Counted from the stretch's first letter, positions 18,565 through 30,832 are shown. The stretch is 64,000 nt of DNA from Zygnema cylindricum (GCA_037447655.1 JBBHKE010000282.1:1-64000), one strand, 5' to 3'. Notes: generated by a model from the letters alone, not told the origin. Translations and numbers: made by a program.

Positions 18565-19523
18565 GGGCACTTTCCCATGTGCTAAAGTTACATTTATTTT
18601 TTGTCGTTTTCCTTTATAACTTGGAAAAAAACGAGAAAATATGCAGCCGTACCAAAAAATTGAAATTACCACCGTACAAGTTGCGTTACCTAAGAACTTT
18701 AACTGTACTGTAGTTTGTCGTTTAGCGCGATGCAGTTTGTCGTTTAGCGCGTTTGGACCCACTTTCGCTTCCTTCCGGCCCATCTTCAAACTTTACATAA
18801 AATCACCTCGCGAGGTGATTAGTTCCACGACGTGGGCGAATATGCATATGATTTCACACGCGACGGAGGTTTTTGACAATTATTGTGCTCGCAGTACAAA
18901 AAAAAAAAAACCTACTGCACGTTTCGAGCCTGTGCGAGACTTTTTTCCGTGCGCTTTTTTCCGTACAGTAACCGTGGAGGGGGTCTCGACCAACGGACGC
19001 CATTTCGCAAAAGCGGAGTCCGTGAAAGCGCCTCTCTTTCTCTCCCTCTCCCACTAACACGTATATCTCACAATTCTTGCAATGAAAAAAGGCAAGAAAG
19101 GTATCAAATGAAAGACCTCTAAAAAATATTTTATGTTGGCTATCTTTTAGCTTATTTTGATGGCAAGTAGAGTGAGAACGGACGATAAAACAAAACCGGG
19201 AAACCATGGCGGAATGTTTTAGATTCAGTGACGCCGACGCTATCATAATTGAGCGTGGCGTCAAAATGACACACACCCTAAACATCTACAATGTCACAAG
19301 CAGCTAGACGTCTACAAATGTCGCTATTTTGTAAACGTCATCAATTGTCACGAGTTTTGTAGTCGTCTACAAACTGTCACAAATTACACCCACGTCTACA
19401 TCCGTCACGATCTAAAGTAACGATTTGATTTTTTTACATACGAATGCTCTAAAAGTAGTACGGAGAATCTTCGCTAAAAACAAAGTTACAAGACTAAAGT
19501 TTCGGTTACATGGGAAAGTGCCC
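18565..19523 (+). mobile_element. PIF/Harbinger-like non-autonomous TIR element 2
   Basis: Terminal inverted repeat GGGCACTTTCCCATGT at both ends; flanks are TAA on the left and TTA on the right. It contains the family palindrome ATCACCTCGCGAGGTGAT at about 18803 and a run of 'GTCTACAA-TGTC' motifs in its right third. 82 bp separate it from element 1, head to head. Confidence 0.75.
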
Positions 19524-20639
19524 TTAAACTTGTAACTTTGTTTTTTAGTGAAGATTCTCCATAGTACTTTTTAGACTGTTCTTATGTTCGAAAACGAAAC
19601 CGTTACAATAAACTTTGACGGTTGTAGACGTGGGTACAATTTGTGACGGTTGTAGACGACTACAAAACTACACCACGAATCGCTATTAGCGTTCATAACG
19701 CTAATTCGGCGTCCCCAAATATTGACCCAAATTCTTAAATAGAGTTCATAATTCTAAAAAAATGATGGAGAAAGATCGAAGGATGTCCTCTCACGCTTCT
19801 TTTGCCATCCATTGACTTCACCTTCTTGGAAAAAATTCTATAGGCTTTAAAACACTACAACACTCTCTTATAATTACATAATAAACACTTACAAATCTTA
19901 CATTTAGCACCTTGGTAGAAATCTTCAATTTCTACCATCAAACACATTCGTGTTTTCTGCTTGAATATTTTTTCACGGTTTTCAACATGTGAACAAGTTT
20001 ACGTGGTAATAACCCATGTAAACTATAGGTACACCACAAATCATTATTAAGGTAAACAAATTATTAGTGTAAATAAACAAACAATGTTTTTAACTCTACT
20101 TTGGGTTAAAGGTCTTATGCTAACAAAACATTAACGTTAATATATACATCTAACATTAATTGGAATATACATCCCCCTATTGCGTGTGTTCCTATTGTTG
20201 ACGTTTGAACATGTGAACAGGTTCTGGTGATTTTTTCTCGTATTTATTACTTGAAATCAAATTTGAGTGTGCTTTGTTGTGTTAACACCAGTCACTTTTA
20301 CATATCGACGTCGTTGTTTAACACTTTTTTTGTAAATTTGTACAAAACAAGGCAATTTTAATACGAACTAGCAAATTTTGTACACCACTATTTAACTATT
20401 GCATAAATTGGTGCAATTAACATTTAACAAATTTTGTAACTATATTAATTTAAAGGAAAAATATAATTATTCATTCTACTAAAGGGTTTGAGGGTTAAAA
20501 CTTAGGGGCGCTGAATCAATGTTATTAACATTAAAAGTTATTCAAAGTGTAGTTTTATGGCACAGCCTAATGGACATTGGTCAAAATATTAATTTTAGTA
20601 AACATGTCCTTAAAATTACAAAAAACACGTGATGGAATA
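19524..20639. other. AT-rich interval with one TIR-family end at 19671
   Basis: At 19671 a CACCACGAATCGCTATTAGC end of the second TIR family is preceded by TA, but no matching right end was found within 400 bp, so it is a truncated copy. Nothing else was recognised. Confidence 0.5.
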
Positions 20640-21165
20640 CATTCCGTGCCCAAGAATTAAAATATCCTATTTTTTTTGTCGTTTTAATCCAAAATCTAGT
20701 CCGCAAAAGTGAAAATATTTTTCCAACAAAAAAAATAATAATAATAACCACATTGCATTGAGCATCATCTTCATGCGATTCCAACTCATCAAAAAACTTT
20801 AACCAAAATCACCTCATCAAGGTGATTTTAGTTAAAGTACCACTTGAGCAGTGAGTTATAAAACGTCCATGCATGTGCCACAAAAAATGTGATAATTCTA
20901 GCAGAAGGGAGAGTACTCGCTATTTTTTACCTGCCCTTGAGGCGCATGTACGTAAAAAGCTTGGAAGGGTCTCGATCCTCCACTTTCATTCATGGTTATT
21001 TTGCAAAAGTTTACACCTATCCCTCTCCCACTCACATTATCGCTATTATCTCACACCTCTTATAATGAAACACAACATTATTGGTAAGGAATGAAAGAGC
21101 TCTAAAACATATTTTTTTTTACTACTATTTGGCATAGTTTGATGGCCCATAGAGTAAGAGAAAAT
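20640..21165 (+). mobile_element. PIF/Harbinger-like element, truncated
   Basis: It shares the TTTTTTGTCGTTTT landmark, the palindrome AAAATCACCTCATCAAGGTG..., the GGGTCTCGATCCTCCAC segment and the ATAATGAAACACAAC...GAATGAAAGAGCTCT segment with the 22032 copy. It is cut off at 21165 by LTR-E sequence, so it predates that insertion. Confidence 0.6.
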
Positions 21166-21231
21166 TGTTAAAAATTGATCAAGTGCTCCAATACCACTTG
21201 TTAAAAATTGATCAAGTGCTCCGATACCAAT
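21166..21231 (-). repeat. 33-bp repeats of LTR-E end plus primer site
   Basis: Two 33-bp units TGTTAAAAATTGATCAAGTG... precede the LTR left end at 21232. On the minus strand each unit is the LTR terminus (...TTTTTAACA) followed by a TGGTAT(C/T)GGAGCAC primer-site-like sequence, so the LTR/PBS junction is iterated. Confidence 0.75.
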
Positions 21232-21890
21232 TGTTAAAAATCGATAAAGTGCTCCGATTAATGCTCACAATAAAAATTAATATCACAGCGGAAGCTTAAA
21301 TAAACACTCTTACACATAAAACACTCACAGCTCAAAGAAATCATAAAGGCCAAATATCAATATATTAAGCCTTAGCTTTCCAATACAACCTCTCCCTCTC
21401 TCACTTTTTAATGTGTCCTCCCTGCAGACACATGATGCATCTCTTCCTAAAGACTGCATGATGCATCTCCCAAGACTGCATACTAAACTGATGGAAAACA
21501 CTCACTAATATACCTTCTTAACACCGACAACTAATAACCACTTACTCCACTAACTGAAAGCAGACGAGGGCGCCGAAGTCCACATGCGGACGTGCGCATA
21601 AAAAGCATTCAAGCGCCAAAACAAAGTGACACGCACTAAAACGAACTAGACACGTACTGCGCACTAAAAAGCATAGTCATCGTTTAAGACAACACGAACA
21701 AAACAGACTGAAACCAACTGAACCATGATACATAAATAATCTATGTACCGGCTGGTACTGAACAGCCGTACATTGAACGAACCAAAGGTACTCCGATGGA
21801 AATCGCGAAACCATTCTCAAAATCGAATCGCGCCACGCGGACCAAAACATGATTTCGGCTGATCCACCGATTCTTCCAATAATCCTAACA
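21232..21890 (-). repeat. LTR-E, left copy
   Basis: Minus strand TGTTAGGATTATTGG...TTTTTAACA, 659 bp, preceded by the purine-rich AAGAGGGGGAT (21891-21903 complement) and followed by TGGTATCGGAGCAC. The right copy at 25385-26023 is nearly identical apart from a 20-bp gap. Confidence 0.8.
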
Positions 21891-22031
21891 ATCCCCCTCT
21901 TATTGGGAGAAGCGGTGGAATGCCACGCCACCGATTTTAGCCGCCCCCTCATAAACAAGTCAACGTACAAAAGTACAAGATCGAGCATTAATGCGGACAA
22001 AAAAAGATGTAACACTCCAACGTCCAATTTA
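21891..22031 (-). other. LTR-E internal 3' segment with polypurine tract
   Basis: The tract AATAAGAGGGGGAT abuts the LTR. The segment is interrupted after 22031 by a TIR element. An identical segment follows the right LTR at 26024-26164. Confidence 0.6.
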
Positions 22032-22980
22032 GGGTACGTCCCCATGTGTTAAAGTACATACTTTTCTCTGTCTTTTTGCCCTAAAATTCAGGGAACTTTG
22101 ACAAAAACTTTAGCCGTACGAGAAATTCATTTTTACCAAAGTAAAGTGAACGTCAATTCATACTTTGGATGTACGACCTGTTTGTCATTATGTGAACGCA
22201 TTTTGGCGTTTTCCCCTTTTAGACCCCCGGGCAAGAGAATCCAGCCCAAAAAAAAACTTCATCCAAAATCACCTGGAGGAGGTGATTTTAGTTCAAGTAC
22301 CGCCCAAACAGCGAATGAAAAGCGTACCACGCACGCGCCACACGATTTGTAAATTTTTTGGACGAGGGAGAGTCCTCGCTATTTTTCTCCGCGCACGTCA
22401 CGTGCTATGTACGGAAAAAAATTTGCAGGGGTCTCGGACTTCCACTTGCATTCATGGGTCCTTTGCATAATTTTTCGCCGTCGGCGCCTCTCCTCTCTCC
22501 CTCTCACACTATAGCTTGTATCTCACACTTTTTAGAATGAGATACGACAATATTGGTATAAAATGAAAGATCTTCAAAAAATATATTTTTTGATTTTTTT
22601 TAGGTTTTTATTTAATGGCATATCGAGTGAGAAAAGTAGAAAAAGCGAAATCGAGAAACCATGGCGGAAAGTTCTTGAATCCGTGACGTCGACGTTGTCA
22701 CAAGTGAGCGTGACGTCATAACGTCACCAAACCCTAAACATTTGCAATTTTATAAAAATCTAGACGTCTACCACTGTCGCTATTTTTGTTGGCGTCACCA
22801 ATCGTCGGAAGTTTCGCAGTCGCCTTCAATCGTCACAAGTTGTACCTACGTCTACAACCGTCACATGTCAAAGTTCCGATTTCATTTTCGCACATTGGGA
22901 CGCTCTTCAAAGTAGTACGGCGAATCTTCACTATAGTCCAAAATACTTTATCAAAGTACCGATTACATGGGGACGTACCC
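22032..22980 (+). mobile_element. PIF/Harbinger-like non-autonomous TIR element 3
   Basis: Termini GGGTACGTCCCCATGTG and (complement) GGGTACGTCCCCATGTA, flanked by TTA at 22029-22031 and 22981-22983: the cleanest copy, 949 bp. The central palindrome variant CACCTGGAGGAGGTG is at about 22268. It encodes no transposase. It sits inside LTR-E internal sequence. Confidence 0.82.
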
Positions 22981-25303
22981 TTAGCCTTACCCAAATAAGT
23001 ATTTTTTTCTTTCTTTTTACGGGGAGGATCATGGCAAGCGTTACTCCCAGTTTTGTCGCCCCTCTCTCACACATAACATCCATTTGCGGATTGCATTTCA
23101 ATCACCACCCAAAAATAAATTTAGCTGCGCCACATGGCACGTCACCATTCGAGCCGCTCCAAATTGAAGCTTGCGATGAAATTTCGAAATCAAACACGAT
23201 AAATCCACACCGCAAATCCACGTCAACGTAAAATAATAACTCCGCGTCACAACCTCCATTGTAAAAAACAAATTAAAATTTCCGTACACATGGTACTAAT
23301 AAAGTACCAGAAAAACTGCGTAAACAGAATTGAAATAAATCCACGTCCACCAAAAATATGACGACGACAAAAAAAGTACAATACAGTACTGTAGCCGCCA
23401 AAATACCCGGAAATATATCCGGAAAACTTCAAACAGAAAGACGAACCCCAATTCCATTGTACCAAAAGATACGAAAAATATTGCTTGGCCGTCAAATAAT
23501 ATCTCCTCCTCGCCTGACGATATATTTCGACGTCCAAAACCGGCTGCCGTAATATCCGGCATCGTTCTTTCTCCAAAGTACATGAGGCATTCGATTGACG
23601 CCTTGTACGGAACGAATTCTCCTCAATGACAGATGCGCTCAAAGATATTTTGTAAGTACAAATCTTCACGGCGTCTGTATAACTCCACAGCTATTCATGT
23701 GATCGCAATCTATTTTAGGAGACCTTAAAATGATCTCCTCTCGGACTTTCAACCGTCACACCAAATCAAACTTAGTTTTCACTCCTCTTTAGTTGGCAAC
23801 CGTACACACAGCTGCGTCAACATTACTCCACAATGATTCTACCAATCCACATAGCGATTTAGGTAACCGCCGCACCGTAATAGGCTTGACTGTAACACTT
23901 GAACAGTTTTGCCGTACTTCCAACTCCACGCCCAAATTTCTCCAAAAATGTACTGTATCAAGAGTACAGTAACACAACGGCCACACCAAAGTTCGGCGTT
24001 TGACAATGTCAAAAAACGACCGAAACAGCCGGCGAAATACCGGCCTTGTTCCAACACGGAACGTCTCCTCTTCCTCCTCAAAATTAAGCGTCAAAAGGGA
24101 CTGGAACTTCATGTACACACGATTCTGTACAAATTCACGAATCAAAATGAAACAACATATTAAACGCCCGTACTTAACGTGAACAGATTCACTTTTCGCA
24201 CAAGTGAACCGTAAAATTAACCGTATATAATATTTTTTCGTTTCGTTTTGTTTGCTCCACGTCACTCCTCACTTCACACACCGACGCCTTCACTTCTTCC
24301 ACTTCCTCACTGCATCTTCACTCTTGTAGCTTCATTTCTCAATTCTCATAATTTTCAAAACTTCCATGCGCACTTCCACCTCCTATTCCTTCGATATCCT
24401 TACTACGGTCAGACACATGTCTCCATATTTTGGACAATAACTCATTCCTCCTCCTCAGAATTACAAGCGCCTACTCCACTAACTTTTCTTTATTCTCCTT
24501 TGTTTTCTCAAACTTCTTCTATTGACAAACTTCAACTCAAACCGGAATCGAATTCCTTCGTAACAAGACTTGCAATCTCCGCAGCTGAACCTCAAAGTTG
24601 CTTGCAATGCCGAATCAAATCCACTCTCCCAAGGCACACAGAAAGGCATTTCAGGAAAAATAGCATTTCCGAAATCATTGGCCTGGCTGACGGAAATGAG
24701 GAATCTTTCATTTTCTTTTTCATACTATCGTCACTGTCCTCCTCCAAATTTTAAGTGACCGTTTCTCCTACTCTTTCTACTCCTCTTCAAACATAATCGT
24801 CTCCTCCACTCATCATCTCAATCTCCATCTCATCATTTTTTCCTTCTTCCAACATAGAAACAGGAATCTGATTTCTCCTCTTCTTTTTCTTCTTCTCCCC
24901 CCATAAAATTCAGCAATTCATCCACGGAACTTTTGAGATGACCATCTGAATTGCGATTCCTATCAGAATTGAAGGGATCCGACGGAAGGGATCCTTCAAT
25001 CGCAAAATCCTCCGAAACAAGATTCATTCTTCTTCAGGTAATAAATCACATCTACACATTTCATTTCTCCTTTTTCTTCTCTTCGCTCTTCTTCAACTCC
25101 TCAAAAAAAATTTTGACCTCGGATTCTCCTTGTCTTCTTCTTCCTCATGTTCTTCTTCAAAATCACCTCCATCCGGTTCAAGATCTGGTTCATTCTTCAA
25201 AGAATATGTGCTTTTCCTTCCTCCCATCGCATGTACTCACTCACTGACCTTTACACTCAAACTGGAGCATCTTACTGTCAAACTGAAAAGTGGAGCACTA
25301 ACC
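22981..25303 (-). mobile_element. LTR-E internal region, no recognisable pol
   Basis: Bounded by the TIR element and the primer-site at 25304. Minus-strand frames of 80-158 aa exist (e.g. 23789-24265, 23247-23669), plus a short Glu-rich frame at 24833-25027, but none shows protease, RT, integrase or knuckle motifs. The element looks non-autonomous (large derivative type). The pyrimidine-rich 24240-25250 tract gives long uninformative plus-strand frames. Confidence 0.45.
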
Positions 25304-25316
25304 TGCTCCGATACCA
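25304..25316 (-). other. LTR-E primer-binding site
   Basis: The minus strand TGGTATCGGAGCA lies after the iterated LTR end, close to the usual initiator tRNA-Met 3'-end complement TGGTATCAGAGC. Confidence 0.6.
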
Positions 25317-25318
25317 CT

Positions 25319-25384
25319 TGTTAAAAATTGATCAAGTGCTCCGATACCACTTGTTAAAAATTGATCAAGTGCTCCGATACCAAT
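25319..25384 (-). repeat. 33-bp repeats of LTR-E end plus primer site, right copy
   Basis: Two units identical in organisation to 21166-21231, so the iteration was already present before the LTRs were duplicated or was copied with them. Confidence 0.75.
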
Positions 25385-26023
25385 TGTTAAAAATCGATAA
25401 AGTGCTCCGATTAATGCTCACAATAAAAATTAATATCACAGCGGAAGCTTAAATAAACACTCTTACACATAAAACACTCACAGCTCAAAAAAATCATAAA
25501 AGCCTTAGCTTTCCAATACAACCTCTCCCTCTCTCACTTTTTAATGTGTCCTCCCTGCAGACACATGATGCATCTCTTCCTAAAGACTGCATGATGCATC
25601 TCCCAAGACTGCATACTAAACTGATGGAAAACACTCACTAATATACCTTCTTAACACCGACAACTAATAACCACTTACTCCACTAACTGAAAGCAGACGA
25701 GGGCGCCGAAGTCCACATGCGGACGTGCGCATAAAAAGCATTCAAGCGCCAAAACAAAGTGACACGCACTAAAACGAACTAGACACGTACTGCGCACTAA
25801 AAAGCATAGTCATCGTTTAAGACAACATGAACAAAACAGACTGAAACCAACTGAACCATGATACATAAATAATCTATGTACCGGCTGGTACTGAACAGCC
25901 GTACATTGAACGAACCAAAGGTACTCCGATGGAAATCGCGAAACCATTCTCAAAATCGAATCGCGCCACGCGGACCAAAACATGATTTCGGCTGATCCAC
26001 CGATTCTTCCAATAATCCTAACA
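25385..26023 (-). repeat. LTR-E, right copy
   Basis: 639 bp, near-identical to 21232-21890. It is followed on the right by the same polypurine tract and internal segment, which means the array continues as LTR-internal-LTR-internal rather than ending at the LTR. Confidence 0.8.
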
Positions 26024-26164
26024 ATCCCCCTCTTATTGGGAGAAGCGGTGGAATGCCACGCCACCGATTTTAGCCGCCCCCTCATAAACAAGTCAACGTA
26101 CAAAAGTACAAGATCGAGCATTAATGCGGACAAAAAAAGATGTAACACTCCAACGTCCAATTTA

Positions 26165-26362
26165 GGGTACGTCCCCATGTGTTAAAGTACATACTTTTCT
26201 CTGTCTTTTTGCCCTAAAATTCAGGGAACTTTGACAAAAACTTTAGCCGTACGAGAAATTCATTTTTACCAAAGTAAAGTGAACGTCAATTCATACTTTG
26301 GATGTACGACCTGTTTGTCGTTATGTGAACGCATTTTGGCGTTTTCCCCTTTTAGACCCCCG
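26165..26362 (+). mobile_element. PIF/Harbinger-like element, 5' remnant
   Basis: Near-identical to the first 198 bases of the copy at 22032, including flanking LTR-E internal sequence. It stops abruptly at 26362. It is part of the 1.05-kb direct duplication, not an independent insertion. Confidence 0.75.
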
Positions 26363-26745
26363 AAGTGGCATTGTTACGCCCATAAACTATTTAAGGAGTG
26401 TTCGAAGCCATGAAAAAATATGCATACAGTAACTTGACACTTCTCAATGCGTTTGATAATCGAAATTGTAAACTAGGATTCTCTTCCAATTGCGAAGAGT
26501 TCCTTTCATACAAAGTCTCACAATACTATTATTGTGGATTAAAAAGTGTGCTTTAAGTGCGTTAGACTTTAAAGACAGTAAAACTAATGCATTTCACCAT
26601 TGATAGATAACAAACTACACATTACTATATTAAAACTAAACATTATATATTACAAATACTTTATATTTCACATCACATACTATACAATAGTAAGTGAGAT
26701 CGAAACCAAGTAACTGATCTAACCTATAAAGTGCGCGTGACGTAA
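26363..26745. other. AT-rich interval, nothing recognised
   Basis: No terminal repeats or domains seen. It ends at the target duplication CGTAA of a solo LTR. Confidence 0.4.
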
Positions 26746-27605
26746 TGTTGGATCTTAAATAAAATTCCCACTCAAAATAAATGCTCAAAAAACATAAAAC
26801 ATTACACAGCGGAAGCTCATAAACAGCAAGAGGATAATCGGCCAAGAAGATATTTAAGTGTTCCTAGCCGAAGCCTCTTTACATCAACTCTTCTCTCCTC
26901 TTCTTCTCTCTTCAAAGATAAACTCTTCACTCTTAAAATATCACTCAATAATGATCACAACCTCTTTTCTACAAATGGATCACTAAGGATCCTCAACAAC
27001 TCTTAATTGATCACAAAGGATCTGCTCTCTTAATTGACCACAAAGGGTCTTTCTCTCTTTCTCTTAATCGATCAGAAAGGATCTACATCTTTTCTCTTCA
27101 GTTGATCCAAAGATAATACAAGGATAAATCTGCAGCTGAGCAATCTAACTTAAATAATTGCCTAGAAGACGTGCCATGCACGATAGAAAATACATAGGCG
27201 ACACCTTCCGGAAGAAGGCTCGCGGAAAGAAAGAAAGCACGCAGAAGAGTTACAGACGCGCTTTTCTCTTTCGAGAGAAGAATAGAAGAACATAGAGTTT
27301 CGTGCGCCGTGCGCCGCGAAACTTCATACAATTCCTTTCGTGCGTCTTACGCTACGAAACTTCGAACATTCCTTTTCGTGCCCCGTACGCGCACGAAACG
27401 CCAAACGTACATACTCCAAATGTATGGTACGGTACATACTTCAATCGTATGGTACAATACCGTTGACGTACATACTTAGTACTGAATCGTTGACGTGAAC
27501 CAAAGTATCGCGAAGCATTGCGACGTCAATTAAATCGAGTAACCATACTTGCGCCACGGGAATCAACATATCGCGCGCGTTCGATTCTCCACAATGATTC
27601 TAACA
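26746..27605 (-). mobile_element. solo LTR, family C, with TSD CGTAA
   Basis: Minus strand TGTTAGAATCATTGTGG...AGATCCAACA, 860 bp, with CGTAA at 26741-26745 and 27606-27610. Related to LTR-E by its TGTTAG(A/G)AT start and an ACAGCGGAAGCT block. It contains repeated (G)GATC-ACAAAGGATC phrases around 26950-27110. Confidence 0.85.
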
Positions 27606-27682
27606 CGTAACTCATCTAATCTATGCAAGAGGACAAATATGGGAATCGTACTAGTGACGAAAAAATGAAAAGGAACTTTAGT

Positions 27683-27767
27683 GGGGGAGGGGGAGGGGGA
27701 GGGGGAGGGGGAGGGGGAGGGGGAGGGGGAGGGGGAGGGGGAGGGGGAGGGGGAAGGGGAGGGGGAT
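27683..27767. repeat. GGGGGA microsatellite
   Basis: About 14 units of GGGGGA, one interrupted, on the plus strand. G-quadruplex forming potential is obvious from the G5 runs. Confidence 0.9.
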
Positions 27768-28660
27768 GAGTACGTATGAAAAAATACATTTACGACAAAA
27801 CTATATTAATTAACACACGTAAAAGCGCATTAAACACAAAATCTCAATGACCGTTAACAAAACCAGCAAGAAAAATTGAAAGAATATGCGAAAGCGAAAA
27901 GTTTGAAAAAAATAGAGAGGGGAGGGGGAAGGGGAGGAGGAGAGAGAAGAGTAGGAGGAAATGCAGGGGGGAGGAGCAGATTGTGAGGATAGGGGGGAGT
28001 GAAGGAAGAGGGAAAAGGAAGAGAGGGCGGGGGGAGAGAAGAAAAGTAGGAGGAGAGGAGGAGAAGAAAAGGAGGGGAGAGGGAGGGAGTGGGGAGAATA
28101 TAAAGAGAGGGAGGGTAAAGAGGTTAATTGGAGGAATGGGGAGGGTTAATTCATTAACGGGTCCACAAGTGTGCGCCAATCCACCCTATTAAGAGTAGAC
28201 AACAAAAGGAAAAACGACAAAGTGGATGGGAGAATGTGGCAACAAAAAACAAAAATAATTGGGGGAGGGGAGGGGGGGAGGGAGAACAAAGAGAAACAAA
28301 AATAGTGTGGACAGAGGTACAACTTTTTTTTATATCACGGTCACTGTTTTTATTTATTAATTTATTTATTTAATTACTAATTAAATTACATATACACTTT
28401 AGTCAACTTTTCTCCGTGCGCACCACTCTTGTTCCTCTCCCTCTCCCTCCCTCTCTCCCTCCCCCCCGTCCCCCACAACCCTCACTTGTTTCCTTTGCAT
28501 GTTGTACGGATTTTTTTGTCTATTTCTGTCTCAATGTATGGAACGGCTTGAGAGGCGGCCTCTCCACCTCCCTCTCGGAAGCTGGAGGGAAAGACTCGCC
28601 CATAGGGGTTGGTGTTGGTTTTTTGCAAGTTCAGGCGATACGTTTACTAAAGAATCGGGT
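27768..28660. repeat. purine- then pyrimidine-rich low complexity
   Basis: 27900-28110 is GA-rich, 28260-28290 G-rich, 28430-28480 CT-rich. Frames in this stretch are composition artefacts. No gene recognised. Confidence 0.6.
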
Positions 28661-29190
28661 CAATATATCGGCGTGACGTCACCAAACGACCTGTACAGAA
28701 TCTTACCGACGATTCCACGAAACACTTATTGTACAAGAGCACCAAATCGGCATACAGAGGTGGAAAAGTGACACGTGGCAGCATATCATTCGACCAAGCA
28801 TTATTCAACATTCCATTGCACAGAGATATGCAGAGAGGCATACATTGATAAATAGCACAAAGATGCAATAGGAATTTATCTCACATAACCATCATAATCA
28901 TTAGAGGAACCATTGTTCATAGAGGTAGATGTTTTAGGAATTTAGGAGGAGAATTACAGCTTTATTAGATAGAAAGTCCTTTGGACATTTGTACATTGCT
29001 TTTTCTATCAATGAAATTCTACAAGCTGTTCTAAACCTGCCTACCATCCTATCTCTCTATCTATTCCCTCTCCCATCGCCTATCTACCTTTGTGACTTGC
29101 TAAATAGGACACCTTTGTGGTGTATGGTTGCGTTATTGCTACACCGGCTTGAGGCCACAGGCCCGTGTGCTGGACCCAACCCAACAGTTG
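28661..29190 (+). mobile_element. possible LTR remnant
   Basis: A CTTTTTCTATCAATGAAATTCTAC phrase and an ending ...CCCAACCCAACA resemble the 3' part of plant-type LTRs, but no start, TSD or partner was found. Confidence 0.2.
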
Positions 29191-29330
29191 GAGGGAGAGA
29201 TGAGTGAGAAAAGGAGAGGAGAGGAAAAGAAGGGTGAGAGGGAGAGAGGGAGAAAGGAGGATGGAGGGAGAGGAGGGAGAAACAAAGGAACATGAGCACA
29301 GAGGGAGGGAAATAGATATCTCAAACAATT

Positions 29331-29380
<50 letters not shown>

Positions 29381-29600
29381 GAGGGAGAGGGAGAGAAAGA
29401 GGAGGGAGAGGGAGAAGGGGAAAGGGAGAGAGGAGGGAGAGAGAGAGAAAAAGAGAGAGAAGGAGAGAGAGAGAGGGAGGTGAGAAGGAAGGGAGAGAGG
29501 GGGAGGGAGGTGAAAGGAGGGGAGAGGGAAAGAGGGAGGGATGGAGGAAAAAAGGTAAGGCAGGGGGGAAAGAAAAGAGTCGGGAAGGGAGAATGTGGCC
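29191..29600. repeat. GA-rich microsatellite tract
   Basis: Long (GA)n and GGGAGA runs on the plus strand, core at 29328-29380. The complement yields spurious Ser/Leu/Pro frames. Confidence 0.85.
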
Positions 29601-29792
29601 TTCAAGAAAAACAGCATGCTTCACTTATATACATTTTTACCGTTTATTGTTGTCTTTCCCACAGTAATTTTTTTGTAGTTTCTTTCAAGACACTCAGCAG
29701 CCTGTACCTTTAACTGTACAGATGTGTCATTAGCAGCCTGTCATACCTTAGATTTCTGGAAGCTTTTTGAACATTTGAGTGACGTTACAGTG

Positions 29793-30010
29793 CACCGCGA
29801 ATTGTTATTAGCGTCAAAGATTAAATAGCGTAAAAAAATAATTAGCGTTATAAACGTTATTTGGGAATTTCAAAATTTTAGGGTAAATCATTTACTCTAA
29901 TTAGAGATTACTCAAAACTTAAAATAAAATTAATAATTCTATTTGAGAATTTTGGTCAAAATTTGGGGGAACCGTATTAGTGTTATATACGCTAATAACG
30001 ATTCGCGGTG
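29793..30010. mobile_element. short TIR element, CACCG family (218 bp)
   Basis: Ends CACCGCGAATTGTTATTAGCG and its complement ACGCTAATAACGATTCGCGGTG. Flanks are TG/TT rather than clean TA. Confidence 0.65.
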
Positions 30011-30201
30011 TTGTGTCATTTCCCCTCGTCTCTATAATTGTTCCTTTCTTGTGTAGGACGGTATTATCTAGATGTTAGGTTTATAATACCGCCTTCCTCG
30101 GACTGTAACTGGCACCAAAGTGTGTGCACTTGGCAATTGAGAACTATGAAAGAGATTTGTACAAAATTAGCAAAAGTGAAGTAAATTAACGCATGTTCTT
30201 A

Positions 30202-30780
30202 GAGTACGGGCCCATGTGTCAAAGTAAGGGTTTTTTTTGTCGTTTTCCTCAAAAACTTAACCCTAAACTGCTAAAGTTACACCAGCACGAAGAAATTGAA
30301 AAAATGTGGTGTACAATTTGCGTCATCTTCAAACTTAGCATGTACCACAAAGCTATCATCTTTTGTTTTTCTACCCAACACCACGTCATCTTCAAAATTT
30401 ATCCTAAACACATTGGAGATGTGTTTTAAAATAAAGTAACACCGCTCCACAAATAAAAAAACAAATTTGCATGTGTCAAAATTTTGTTGAAGTTTGCTAC
30501 GAGGAGAAGTACACGGTTGTTTTATTTTGTCCGTTTGTATCCTACACAGAATTTTTTTTTGCAACGGTCTAAAGGTTTCAATGCCATTTGACAGAAAGGT
30601 GAAACATCTGTGAAGGCGCCACTAGAACTCGCGCCTCTCTCACCTTGCTCACATTGCATCTCCTTCACTCCTTCAAACTTCACCAAAGTACTTCGCGGCA
30701 CCTGTAGAGGTAGGCACAATGATAAGGGGAACCGCACGTGAGCGGAGCGAGTCACGCTAGGAAGAATTCAACAAACCCAC

Positions 30781-30832
<52 letters not shown>

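Noticed and set aside
29139-29624. 161-codon Leu/Ser/Pro frame
   Set aside because: Translation of a (GA)n microsatellite; no domain.
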